A stretch of DNA of 12,669 nt from G020350405 sp964513655 (GTDB taxonomy: Bacteria; Planctomycetota; Phycisphaerae; Sedimentisphaerales; Anaerobacaceae). The notes beneath the pieces are model-generated. The model was given only the letters and a program-made list of their open reading frames with translations. It had not been told where the DNA came from and ran no database searches. The stretch lies in NCBI GenBank assembly GCA_964513655.1, contig CAZENQ010000093.1:1-12669 (forward strand), written 5' to 3'. Below, piece after piece: positions 1 through 6,288 of this stretch. A program made the translations under genes and the position numbers. Within the stretch, counting starts at the first letter, position 1. Every line of letters starts with the position of its first letter.

Positions 1-224
1 ATTTTGGCTCCTTTCGTAAGTTTCGCTCCTTGTCCGCTTATAAGATGCGCAAAGGGGCTTAGCTGTTCGGTAATTTCTGGATTTCCATCCACCAAGCCGG
101 CAGTATTATACATAGATTTTGCCCAAATTGCAAGAGCTTTCGCCCAAGCTGAGGTTTTGTGCTGATGTTTTGGCTCGCTTGGCTTTCTAACCTCTTTTTT
201 CTCAACATTTAGGGCTATAAAGAC
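1..224 (-). other. Start-less open frame running off the left edge; possible gene fragment
   Basis: Reading the minus strand from a TAG at 227-225, 74 codons stay open to the window edge. The translation looks protein-like, with stretches such as KTSAWAKALAIWAKSMYNTAG and LSPFAHLISGQGAKL, and is not low-complexity. No ATG, GTG or TTG occurs in this frame before the ATG at 113-111. An ATG at 208-206 lies in a neighbouring frame and would join this one only by a -1 shift across a run of six A on the minus strand (minus-strand sequence GAGAAAAAAGAGG). It may be the start of a gene extending left from codon 113, a frameshifted or decayed gene, or chance. I do not recognise a family. Confidence 0.25.
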
Positions 225-302
225 CTATGGTTCTATACGCCGCCTTTTCCTCCAGCGTCTGGCGTCTTGTGTCTGGAGTCTTCCCCCCCCCCAATCGCCT
301 AT

Positions 303-320
303 TTTCAATCAAATGCGCAA
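303..320 (+). repeat. 18-nt direct repeat, copy 1
   Basis: TTTCAATCAAATGCGCAA occurs here and again exactly at 414-431, 111 bases apart. A shorter relative, GATGCGCAAAG, lies at 44-54. It sits in the repeat-rich region and has no coding context. Two copies with a unique spacer are too few to suggest a CRISPR array. Confidence 0.7.
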
Positions 321-413
321 GTGCTTTCCAACCAAAATCTAAAATTCCAAAAAATTCTTACTCCTTATTTCTCAAGCACTTAGCCCATATCTCCCTTCCT
401 CCCCTCAGCGAAA

Positions 414-431
414 TTTCAATCAAATGCGCAA
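414..431 (+). repeat. 18-nt direct repeat, copy 2
   Basis: Exact second copy of the 18-nt unit at 303-320. The preceding bases also resemble each other weakly (AT-rich), but the following bases diverge at once. Confidence 0.7.
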
Positions 432-515
432 CCCCCTTTAACATTGAGCGGACCTTTTGTCCGTCCGCCATTTGAAAACTCAATAAATCCCCTAACCCTC
501 GAAGCGCAGCGAAGA

Positions 516-535
516 CCCCAGACTCCGATCTGGGG
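516..535. repeat. Inverted repeat (7-bp arms, 6-nt loop)
   Basis: CCCCAGA at 516-522 and TCTGGGG at 529-535 form a perfect stem around the loop CTCCGA. There is no T-run on either side, so it is not a normal intrinsic terminator. It lies inside the dispersed-repeat region, next to the CCCTCGAAGCG block that recurs near 886. Confidence 0.5.
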
Positions 536-554
536 CCCAGAAAGACTAACCGCT

Positions 555-671
555 AACCAAAAAATGTAAAACGAACCCAATTTTCGAAAGGCAAAAATGA
601 ACATAAACTCAGCTATAACAAAGGATTACGAAAATGAACAACCTGGCAGACCCGGCCGAAACAAAACCAAT
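555..671 (+). repeat. 117-bp direct repeat, copy 1
   Basis: This block aligns without gaps to 744-860 (offset 189), with 9 mismatches in 117. It contains a plausible ribosome binding site (GAAAGG), five bases, then an ATG at 597-599 opening a 44-codon frame (597-731) that begins MNINSAITKDYENEQPGRPG. Copy 2 opens a matching frame. Among the differences within the shared 25 codons, three of four change the amino acid (I/V, D/N, R/Q), which argues against selection on a peptide. I therefore annotate it as an interspersed repeat that mimics a small gene. A 13-nt piece, AGACCCGGCCGAA, is itself repeated at 648-660 and 677-689. Confidence 0.85.
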
Positions 672-743
672 ATCGAAGACCCGGCCGAATTCGACCGCTG
701 CTGCGAACATCTCTTAATGTCCGACAGATAACTCCGAACCAAG

Positions 744-860
744 AACCAAAAAATGTCAAACAAAACCAATTTTCGAAGGACAAAAATGAACATAAACTCA
801 GCTGTAACAAAGAATTACGAAAATGAACAACCCGGCAGACCCGGCCAAAACAAAACCAAT
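744..860 (+). repeat. 117-bp direct repeat, copy 2
   Basis: Gap-free partner of 555-671. The ribosome-binding-like GAAGGA and ATG (786-788) are kept, opening a 45-codon frame to 923 that begins MNINSAVTKNYENEQPGRPG and then diverges completely from the copy 1 frame after residue 25. The loss of similarity exactly at the block boundary shows that the repeat unit, not a protein, is what is copied. Confidence 0.85.
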
Positions 861-1123
861 CTTGCCCGCGCCCACCCGCTTGCCTGCCCTCGAAGCGAAG
901 CGGAGATCCCCAGGGTGAGCTAACATGGATTCACTAACCCGGGACCCTCATCTCGTTTTGAACATTTAAATTTGGGTAATTGAAATTTGTTTGCGCCGCT
1001 AGGCGTCCTGTGGAGCATTTGATGCTTGTAATTTGCAATTTCGACCCCGTAGTACTTCGAGGACCGGACGCGCGGCGCGTAACGCGGCAGATGCACGAGA
1101 GGGCCACTCAAAACCGGCGATTA

Positions 1124-1327
1124 TCATTCCGCGCTTATGTCCTCTTCCATCGCCTTTTCGATTGCTTCGAGCTCCTCCGCCATGTTCTCTTTGGTGATTT
1201 CCTTCTCCGCCTCGGCCTTGTACTCGGCCGCCGTCTTCGCCTCCTCATCCGATTTTTTCTTACACCCGCTCAAGCTAAAGACGCATATCGCCGCCGCTAT
1301 AATTATAACCAACACTTTGCGTAGCAT
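1124..1327 (-). CDS. Small lipoprotein, Glu/Lys/Ala-rich helical tail
   Basis: A 67-residue product with a lipoprotein signal peptide: basic MLRK, hydrophobic segment at residues 5-17, and lipobox L-S-G-C with the acylated cysteine at residue 22. The mature part starts CKKKSDEE and is a highly charged, probably helical stretch of about 45 residues ending DISAE. It would be membrane-anchored through its lipid. AAGGGG lies seven bases before the ATG and supports this start. It lies 60 bases downstream of the Lys/Glu-rich exported protein on the same strand, so co-transcription is likely. From memory, similar tiny charged lipoproteins are common in Phycisphaerae. The function is unknown. The size, lipobox and ribosome site together make it a credible gene. 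Confidence 0.75.
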   Translation of the reverse strand: MLRKVLVIIIAAAICVFSLSGCKKKSDEEAKTAAEYKAEAEKEITKENMAEELEAIEKAMEEDISAE

Positions 1328-1387
1328 TTTATTGCCCCTTCACAAATGGGTACGCTTTCATTATTGTCTTTACTGCCGAAATTAAGC

Positions 1388-2170
1388 CTAATCCTTGTCC
1401 TCTTCTTCCTCTTCTACTTCTTTCTCTTTATCCTTGGCCTTACCTTTACCTTTTCTTTTGCCTTTTCTCTTTCCTTCTTCTACCGCTTCCTCACCCTCTT
1501 CGCCAGCGCCCTTCTCGATAAGCTGCTGTATCTTTTCCCTTCTCTCTTCCATCTTCTGCTGCTTGCGCTCATAACGGCCCTGTTCCTTCTCAATGAGTTT
1601 GTCAATTCGTTCGACCGCCTTGCTGTCGCCTTCCTCCTCGGCTAATTCCCGCATCCGCTGAAGCCGGGCGGCGCGCTTCATATGCTTGCCCTCTTCCTTT
1701 GCTAATTGCTTCTCAAGCGCCGCCATCTGCTGCTGATGTCCCTTGCCCTTGGCGGCCGCTTTCTCAGCGGCCTTTTCCTTGCCCTTGGCCTTTTCCTTGA
1801 CTTTCGCTCCGGCTTTTGCAGCATCCTCTTTCGCTTTGGCCTCCTTAAGCTTGCGCTCTTTCTCTCGTTCTTTGTGCCGCTTTTCTCTTCGCGCTTCCCG
1901 TTCGTCGGGCTCCTCCTTTTTCCTCGCCCCTTTCTTCCGTGCCTCCTTGCGCTCCTGCTTACGCTTTTCCAGTTCCTCCAACTTTTCACGCGCCCTTGCT
2001 CTCTCCCGCTCGCTCTTCTTTTCTGCCTCAGCCTCCTTGCCTTTCTTCTCCTTCTCTGTCTGTTTCGCTTCCTTACCTTTGCCCTTGCCTTTGCCCTGCG
2101 CGAAAGCCACTCCGCAGCTCAATAGCAAGGCCGCAATCAGCACTAATACCCAAAAATTTCTCGTCTTCAT
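1388..2170 (-). CDS. Exported Lys/Glu-rich coiled-coil protein, function unknown
   Basis: A 260-residue product. Residues 1-24 form a signal peptide (MKTR, hydrophobic core 6-18, cleavage after A-F-A at 24); C19 in LLSC could instead be a lipobox. The mature chain is extreme in composition: GKGKGKGK at 26-33, then Lys/Glu/Arg/Ala to about 145. A more varied helical segment follows at about 150-216, including HMKRAARLQRMRELAEEEG and DKLIEKEQGRYERKQQKM. A basic run (234-249) and an acidic tail (EVEEEEEDKD) end it. After the signal there is no W, F or C, one Tyr (200) and one Pro (88). AGGAGG seven bases before the ATG is a strong ribosome site. Long open frames on the opposite strand are composition artefacts. 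It is probably a periplasmic coiled coil; no partner is known. Confidence 0.8.
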   Translation of the reverse strand: MKTRNFWVLVLIAALLLSCGVAFAQGKGKGKGKEAKQTEKEKKGKEAEAEKKSERERARAREKLEELEKRKQERKEARKKGARKKEEPDEREARREKRHKEREKERKLKEAKAKEDAAKAGAKVKEKAKGKEKAAEKAAAKGKGHQQQMAALEKQLAKEEGKHMKRAARLQRMRELAEEEGDSKAVERIDKLIEKEQGRYERKQQKMEERREKIQQLIEKGAGEEGEEAVEEGKRKGKRKGKGKAKDKEKEVEEEEEDKD

Positions 2171-2209
2171 AATATGTCCTCCTAACTTAAGTTTACCTGA
2201 TTCACCTCT

Positions 2210-2237
2210 ATTATCCCACTACCGAACGGTGCCGCAA
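2210..2237 (-). promoter_or_regulatory. Candidate sigma70-type promoter for the Lys/Glu-rich gene
   Basis: On the minus strand, TTGCGG (2237-2232) and GATAAT (2215-2210) are separated by 16 bases, about 40 bases before the ATG at 2170. The -35 matches the consensus in only three of six positions, so this is tentative. Confidence 0.3.
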
Positions 2238-2337
2238 ACAAAATCTAAAATTCATAAAAAACTTCTGGCCGTCTCCCCTGCGACGCGGATTTTCTGCCAA
2301 ATATGCCAGCATTCTACTTTTTTTAATCCCGAAGCCC

Positions 2338-3672
2338 TCACCGATACGGTAGCGGCTCAGGCTCAAGCCATTCAACGACCTTATCTTTTATCGCCCAGGC
2401 GGCGAAATAGTTCCCCGCCGGACTGTGATGACCGATGTAGTACCGCTTCAAATACGTATCAACGTCCTCCTTGTATCTTTTATAATCGGCGGCAAACACA
2501 TCCCGCATATCTATCACCGGGTAAACCTTCCCTTTCAGCCAGTCAACAAGGCTCTGGTCAAATCGCGACTCGCCCCGCAGCGCCGACGCCATCCGCCCTT
2601 GGCTAAAAGACAAAATTACCATAAGCTTCTTGTCGTTCCGCCGGGCAAATTCCTCCGCCCACCCAATCACCTTCTTCGTCGCAAACAAAGCCGCCTCCGT
2701 GTGTATCTTCCAAATTTTCTCCGTCGCCGTCCGCCACTCCGACACACTTTCGACCGAAACCCCAAAACTCGCCGCAATCGGCTCGACCAGCTTCTCCCTG
2801 ACTTCTTCGCTCACCAGATGCGCCATAACTATCTGCAGAACCGGGTCATCCTTAAAAGTCCGCCACACAAACTCCTCATCACACAACTTGTAAACGTCCT
2901 CCGCCTTGTTCAGTAGATTGCCGATTTGTTCGCACCGGTCCTGCCCGACATTCACTCTCAAATGAGGCAGCGTGTACCCGCACGCCCAGCGCGCCCCCGG
3001 GCTCGTGTACCACCAGCGAATCGACCGCCACGCGTCTAAGTTCCGAAAGTGGTCATCGTCGTAGATATTAAAAATGATATATTTCGCCCCGTCCTGCTTT
3101 TCGACCTTCAGCATCCGCAGATACGCCTGGTACACACCGTACCCGCCCACGCCGTAATTGCGAATCGGCTCCTGCAGGTGCGCCGCTAAATATTCCTGCC
3201 ACGTCTCGCCGTCGTTCACCTGGTCGCAGTGTGTAAAACTGTTCCCATATGTATGTATCCGGCACGGCTTGTCCGCAAAGTTTACCACCTTTCGTGCTCC
3301 ATTGGTCTCGTAGTGATAAAAAGTTCTCGAACCGCCTACACCGTACGGCAGGTACACACCTTTGTATCTCTCGCCGAACCGCGGTCGCACCGAGTCGCAG
3401 ACGGCCCACCCTAAATCCGGCTCAAATACCCAACCGTCGTTATAGCTTACCTGCTCCGGCCCCTGCTTGCCGACAAGAAAGTTCTTGACCCCCTCCCGAC
3501 TTGGCATCACCGAACCAAGATATTTCTTCGCATCGGCAATCCTAATACCACTGCCCGCAAAGTACATCTCCTCCTGCCCCGCAATCTCCTCTGGCTTGGC
3601 TTCGCAGCTCGCATTTTCAACTCCCGCCAACAAAACCGTCATCGCAATACAAATAATCGCTCGCTTTACCAT
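2338..3672 (-). CDS. Exported SGNH/GDSL-hydrolase-like protein
   Basis: A 444-residue product with an N-terminal signal peptide (MVKR, hydrophobic 5-17, probable cleavage near ENASC, 19-23). Residues about 138-220 resemble the core of SGNH-fold hydrolases: G-N-S-F at 143-146 fits block I with Ser145 as nucleophile, NYGVGGYG at 172-179 fits block II, and IYDDDHFRN at 203-211 fits the block III position. GHHSPAGNYFAAW at 414-426 looks like block V with His415 or His416. The usual block I Asp is Asn, and the Asp three residues before the catalytic His is not evident (Tyr or Ile instead). It may be a carbohydrate esterase acting outside the cytoplasm, or an inactive relative. AAGGG about ten bases before the ATG supports the start. 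It stands alone, diverging from the ParA-like gene. Confidence 0.65.
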   Translation of the reverse strand: MVKRAIICIAMTVLLAGVENASCEAKPEEIAGQEEMYFAGSGIRIADAKKYLGSVMPSREGVKNFLVGKQGPEQVSYNDGWVFEPDLGWAVCDSVRPRFGERYKGVYLPYGVGGSRTFYHYETNGARKVVNFADKPCRIHTYGNSFTHCDQVNDGETWQEYLAAHLQEPIRNYGVGGYGVYQAYLRMLKVEKQDGAKYIIFNIYDDDHFRNLDAWRSIRWWYTSPGARWACGYTLPHLRVNVGQDRCEQIGNLLNKAEDVYKLCDEEFVWRTFKDDPVLQIVMAHLVSEEVREKLVEPIAASFGVSVESVSEWRTATEKIWKIHTEAALFATKKVIGWAEEFARRNDKKLMVILSFSQGRMASALRGESRFDQSLVDWLKGKVYPVIDMRDVFAADYKRYKEDVDTYLKRYYIGHHSPAGNYFAAWAIKDKVVEWLEPEPLPYR

Positions 3673-3852
3673 CTTTCATCCCTTCTCAAATTCTGCCCTG
3701 TCTGCCCGGCCACTGCCGTATGCTTCTTGCCTTTTATCTTCTGTCCCTACAAAATCCAAAAGTTCCAGCCTAACCTATTATATTTCCTCTCCGACTGCAA
3801 CCGCCGGACGCACCTGCCATCAAAAATGCCAGATTGACAGCTCCTCTCAGTT

Positions 3853-3874
3853 CCGCCTGCCCAAAGCAAGGCGG
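3853..3874. repeat. Strong GC hairpin in intergenic DNA
   Basis: CCGCCT (3853-3858) pairs with AGGCGG (3869-3874), and the inner GC/GC extends the stem to eight pairs with one bulged A and a loop CCAAA. No T-run follows on either strand, so it looks more like a dispersed REP-type hairpin than a terminator. Confidence 0.45.
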
Positions 3875-4026
3875 CACCTTTCCTTGTTATCCACAAAGCC
3901 CCACTGGACCAATACCTCTCGAACGCAGCCAAAATCCCCTTAACCACCCCTTCATTGGGTCTCTTTATCGGCCCGTCCCATAAAAAGGTAAAGTTTTTCC
4001 AAACCCTTTGCCGAATAATAAAATGG

Positions 4027-4043
4027 GCGGTTAGCCGCTTTTT
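4027..4043 (+). terminator. Weak intrinsic-terminator-like hairpin or leader element
   Basis: GCGG (4027-4030), loop TTAG and CCGC (4035-4038) are followed directly by TTTTT (4039-4043). The stem is only four pairs. It lies about 94 bases before the ParA-like start, so if real it may act as an attenuator or end an upstream transcript. A second small inverted repeat follows at 4045-4057. Confidence 0.25.
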
Positions 4044-4136
4044 AGCACTTATAGTGCCTCTTTGCAGCGAAAAAACACGCTTCGTGGCACGCCCAAAACC
4101 ACCGGGTTCTCGGCCTCGGGCGGCTGGAGATTGTGT

Positions 4137-5369
4137 ATGAGAACTATTGCCGTTGTCAATCAAAAAGGCGGGTGTGGAAAAACAACTGTATCCATAAACC
4201 TCGCAAGTGCCCTCGCCGATATGGGCCACAGGACCCTCCTCGTCGATATGGACCCGCAGTCGCATTGCGCCGTCGGCCTCGCCGTCCCCGAGGACCAGAT
4301 TGAGCAGAGCGTCTATGATGTACTTATAAGCACAAGCAGAAGTGAACCAGTAAAGCTCTCAGAGGTACTCTGGCAGATTAGCGACAGACTCGAGCTGGCG
4401 CCGGCCAGCATCGACCTGTCTGCCTTTGAGCAGCAGATGGTCGGAATCGCCGAACGGGAATGTTGCCTCAAAAATGTCCTCGACCAGGTAGACGACGAAT
4501 ATGACTACGCCATAGTCGATTGCCCGCCCGCCGTCAGCCTGCTGACCTTCAACGCACTAAGGGCCGCCACCGACGCCATCGTACCAGTCGAGACCGGCTA
4601 CTTCGCCCTCCACGGACTGAGCAAGCAGCTCGAAACACTCGGCATTCTCTGCAAGCGATGCAACCAGCAGGTTGATGTCAGGGTCCTCGCGAGTATGTAC
4701 GACATAAGAACCAAGATGGCCCGGGAAATCCTCTCTGAACTGCGAAACCACTTCGCTGACAAAATGTTCAAGACAATCGTCAATTTCAATACCAAGCTCA
4801 AGGAAGCCGCCAGCCTCGGCCAGCCAATTGCCGAATATGACCCCGTCAGCCGGGGACAGATGGATTTTCATGCCCTCGCCGAAGAAGTCGTGGGCTCCCG
4901 GGCCAAACACGAGCGAGGCGAAATCGTCAAGTCCCTCGCCGGACAGCTCGAGGCCATTAGCACCACAGCAGACGAGTTGCTAAAATCCGCAAAGCTCCCC
5001 AAAACCGAAGGCCCGCCCATACAGGAAATCCAGGCCCCAAAAGCAGAAAGACCGCTCAAGACTGACACCGACATCAAACTTTGCGACTATTACGGCGTCA
5101 GTCAGATAAACGACGCCGTAGTATTCGTAACTCTCTATCCTCGAGCAGAGGCCGTCCAGATTGCAGGTGACTTTAATAACTGGCAGCCCGAAAAAACAAC
5201 GCTCCAGAAAGTAGGCACCAGCGGCGTCTGGCAGACAAAGCTCAAAATCCCCGCTGGTAAGTATCGTTACCGTCTCGTCGTCGATGGCCACTGGCAGCAG
5301 GACCCATACAACGAACGCACAGAATTAAATCCCTTCGGCGGATTTAACTCCATCGTAGAAGTAAAATAA
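4137..5369 (+). CDS. ParA/Soj-type ATPase fused to a C-terminal CBM48 glycogen-binding domain
   Basis: A 410-residue cytoplasmic protein. Residues 1-253 are a full ParA/MinD-class P-loop ATPase: deviant Walker A KGGCGKTT (10-17) with signature Lys10 and Lys15, Walker A' LLVDMDP (34-40), Walker B YAIVDCPP (124-131), and the family's C-terminal pattern (PVSRGQMDFHALAEEV). After a charged linker (about 254-325), residues 326-410 form an AMPK-beta-like CBM48/E-set domain: GDFNNW (344-349), GVWQT, GKYRYRLVVDGHWQQDP and NPFGGFNSIVEV. W349, W386 and N404 match AMPK-beta1 glycogen contacts W100, W133 and N150, while K126 is Arg (R379). The start at 4137 is chosen because GGAG lies seven bases upstream and homology begins at MRTIAVVNQKGG; an upstream ATG at 4062 only adds unrelated residues. 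No ParB gene is adjacent. It may position or tether to glycogen or a related glucan; that role is inferred. Confidence 0.9.
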   Translation: MRTIAVVNQKGGCGKTTVSINLASALADMGHRTLLVDMDPQSHCAVGLAVPEDQIEQSVYDVLISTSRSEPVKLSEVLWQISDRLELAPASIDLSAFEQQMVGIAERECCLKNVLDQVDDEYDYAIVDCPPAVSLLTFNALRAATDAIVPVETGYFALHGLSKQLETLGILCKRCNQQVDVRVLASMYDIRTKMAREILSELRNHFADKMFKTIVNFNTKLKEAASLGQPIAEYDPVSRGQMDFHALAEEVVGSRAKHERGEIVKSLAGQLEAISTTADELLKSAKLPKTEGPPIQEIQAPKAERPLKTDTDIKLCDYYGVSQINDAVVFVTLYPRAEAVQIAGDFNNWQPEKTTLQKVGTSGVWQTKLKIPAGKYRYRLVVDGHWQQDPYNERTELNPFGGFNSIVEVK

Positions 5370-5443
5370 AACCAATACACCTCCTGCCTCGCCCCAAAAC
5401 CACATAAAAGCTAAATCCACATCTTGAAAATTTATTTTTTTTC

Positions 5444-5471
5444 TTGACAAATCTGCGCCAATATGTATAAT
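5444..5471 (+). promoter_or_regulatory. Consensus sigma70-type promoter for the PEP-CTERM gene
   Basis: TTGACA (5444-5449) and TATAAT (5466-5471) are both perfect consensus with a 16-base spacer, preceded by an AT-rich T-run at 5431-5442. Transcription would start near 5478, giving an untranslated leader of about 80 bases before the ATG at 5560. The match is the strongest promoter in the window. Confidence 0.8.
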
Positions 5472-5559
5472 GCACCATTCGAAGAGGCGAGGATTCGAGT
5501 TACCGTTTACCAATATTGTTTTGGGAAACCATTTTTGGGGACCTCTTGGGGAACGTGCT

Positions 5560-6201
5560 ATGTATACTCGAAACTCGTGCGCAGCTCTCGCTGCAATGCT
5601 CATCGTGGCGTCTTTGTCCTCTCTCGCTCGCGCCGTACCCGTCCGCATCTACCATGCGAACTTCAACTCACACATCCCCGCAAATCCAGATGACACCGAA
5701 GGCTGGATGAACGATGCCATCATCGACATACCCGACCATTTCACTATCCTTGACCTCGACGTCAGCCTCAATGCAACGCATGGAGCCTTCTTTGATTTGC
5801 AAATCCACCTGAGAAGCCCGGCCGGAACCGAAATTCTTTTAAACCCCTCCGGCAACCTCGCCTTCATAGAAAGAAAACCCGATGGCAGATTCGGACCCAT
5901 AGGTGGCAACCTGACCCTCTCCTTCGATGACCAGGCCGAACTCCCAATCGACCAGGCCGCCCGACCTTTTACCGACCCATACAGGCCAATCGACCCATAC
6001 ACCCTCTCTATGTTCAACGGCCAGGACACCTTCGGCCAGTGGCAACTCAGAATCTACGATGCATCCCCTGCCCACACCGGAAAACTACACAACCTCAAGC
6101 TCACCTTCACAGTCCCCGAACCCGCCTCCTTATCTCTCTTCATACTTGCCGCAGGACTAATTACCCTCCGCAAACCACGCCGCCGTATTGCACCGACATA
6201 A
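5560..6201 (+). CDS. PEP-CTERM exported protein with a P/Homo-B domain
   Basis: A 213-residue product. The signal peptide spans residues 1-25 (MYTRNSCAALAAMLIVA..., cleavage after ARA). Residues about 50-184 follow the proprotein-convertase P-domain pattern: IDIPDHFTILDLDVSL, DLQIHLRSPAGTEILL, SFDDQAELPI, LSMFNGQDTFGQWQLRIYD and TGKLHNLKLTF. The C-terminus is a PEP-CTERM sorting signal: VPEPA (185-189), a short hydrophobic helix (190-203) and basic RKPRRR. Such signals are processed by exosortase, usually for release or attachment at the cell surface. No protease domain precedes the P-domain, so it probably acts as a stand-alone beta-sandwich module. The start at 5560 gives a proper signal peptide and follows a GGGGA site; the in-frame ATG at 5470 overlaps the promoter -10. 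It is transcribed from its own promoter. Confidence 0.85.
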   Translation: MYTRNSCAALAAMLIVASLSSLARAVPVRIYHANFNSHIPANPDDTEGWMNDAIIDIPDHFTILDLDVSLNATHGAFFDLQIHLRSPAGTEILLNPSGNLAFIERKPDGRFGPIGGNLTLSFDDQAELPIDQAARPFTDPYRPIDPYTLSMFNGQDTFGQWQLRIYDASPAHTGKLHNLKLTFTVPEPASLSLFILAAGLITLRKPRRRIAPT

Positions 6202-6251
6202 CACAAGCAGCGCCCGCCAGTAGTACATTTGTTCTGTTTGTTTTTCTTACT

Positions 6252-6267
6252 TCTAATCTCTATTAGA
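6252..6267 (+). terminator. Possible weak terminator between convergent genes
   Basis: TCTAAT (6252-6257), loop CTCT and ATTAGA (6262-6267) form an AT-rich six-pair stem in the 87-base gap between the converging PEP-CTERM and YSC84 genes. It is followed only by GTCGCTTTTC, so it is a poor match to an intrinsic terminator. Confidence 0.25.
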
Positions 6268-6288
6268 GTCGCTTTTCAAAGCATTAAC

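Larger units (their letters stand above)
225..1123. other. Repeat-rich intergenic region without convincing genes
   Basis: About 900 bases hold no gene I can support; all short open frames here lack family resemblance. The content is degenerate repeats: a C10 run at 283-292, an 18-nt exact direct repeat (303-320 and 414-431), a hairpin with 7-bp arms CCCCAGA/TCTGGGG at 516-535, a 117-bp direct repeat pair, a related CCCTCGAAGCG block near 496-506 and 886-896, and a 13-nt perfect odd palindrome ACGCGCGGCGCGT at 1068-1080. On the minus strand around 950-1050 the text reads like another dispersed unit (peptide EIANYKHQMLHRTPSGANK). From memory, such units recur widely in Phycisphaerae assemblies and are often miscalled as small proteins; that recollection needs a search. 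Confidence 0.6.
3673..4136. other. Intergenic region between divergent genes
   Basis: 464 bases between the SGNH gene (minus) and the ParA-like gene (plus), with no credible gene. A perfect minus-strand TATAAT sits at 3782-3777, about 105 bases before the SGNH start, but no good -35 accompanies it. A strong hairpin is at 3853-3874. Closer to the ParA gene there is a short GC hairpin followed by five T (4027-4043), and a GCACT/AGTGC inverted repeat at 4045-4057. I could not find a convincing promoter for the ParA-like gene. The long minus-strand open frame crossing 3747-4265 overlaps the ParA start and has no family resemblance. Confidence 0.5.

Noticed and set aside
303..431. 18-nt repeats considered as a minimal CRISPR array
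   Set aside because: Only two copies, a 93-base gap between them, no further units and no cas genes.
227..475. Plus-strand frame of 82 codons over the C10 run, considered as a phase-variable small gene
   Set aside because: It consists of dispersed-repeat sequence, has no ribosome site and no protein family resemblance.
920..1111. Minus-strand frame of 63 codons
   Set aside because: Its translation (EIANYKHQMLHRTPSGANK) matches the type of degenerate repeat text I recall from many Phycisphaerae intergenic regions; no ribosome site.
1743..2606. Plus-strand open frame of 287 codons opposite the Lys/Glu-rich gene, and three shorter overlapping ones (including 1706-2125)
   Set aside because: They are the antisense of AAG/GAG-rich codons, which read as Ser/Leu/Phe runs. 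The minus-strand gene has a signal peptide and AGGAGG site; these have neither family resemblance nor sensible composition.
4062..4136. N-terminal extension of the ParA-like protein from the ATG at 4062
   Set aside because: The added 25 residues are unlike ParA proteins, while GGAG sits correctly before the ATG at 4137 where homology begins.
3747..4265. Minus-strand frame of 172 codons crossing the ParA-like start
   Set aside because: It overlaps conserved ParA coding sequence including the Walker A region and shows no recognisable domain or ribosome site.
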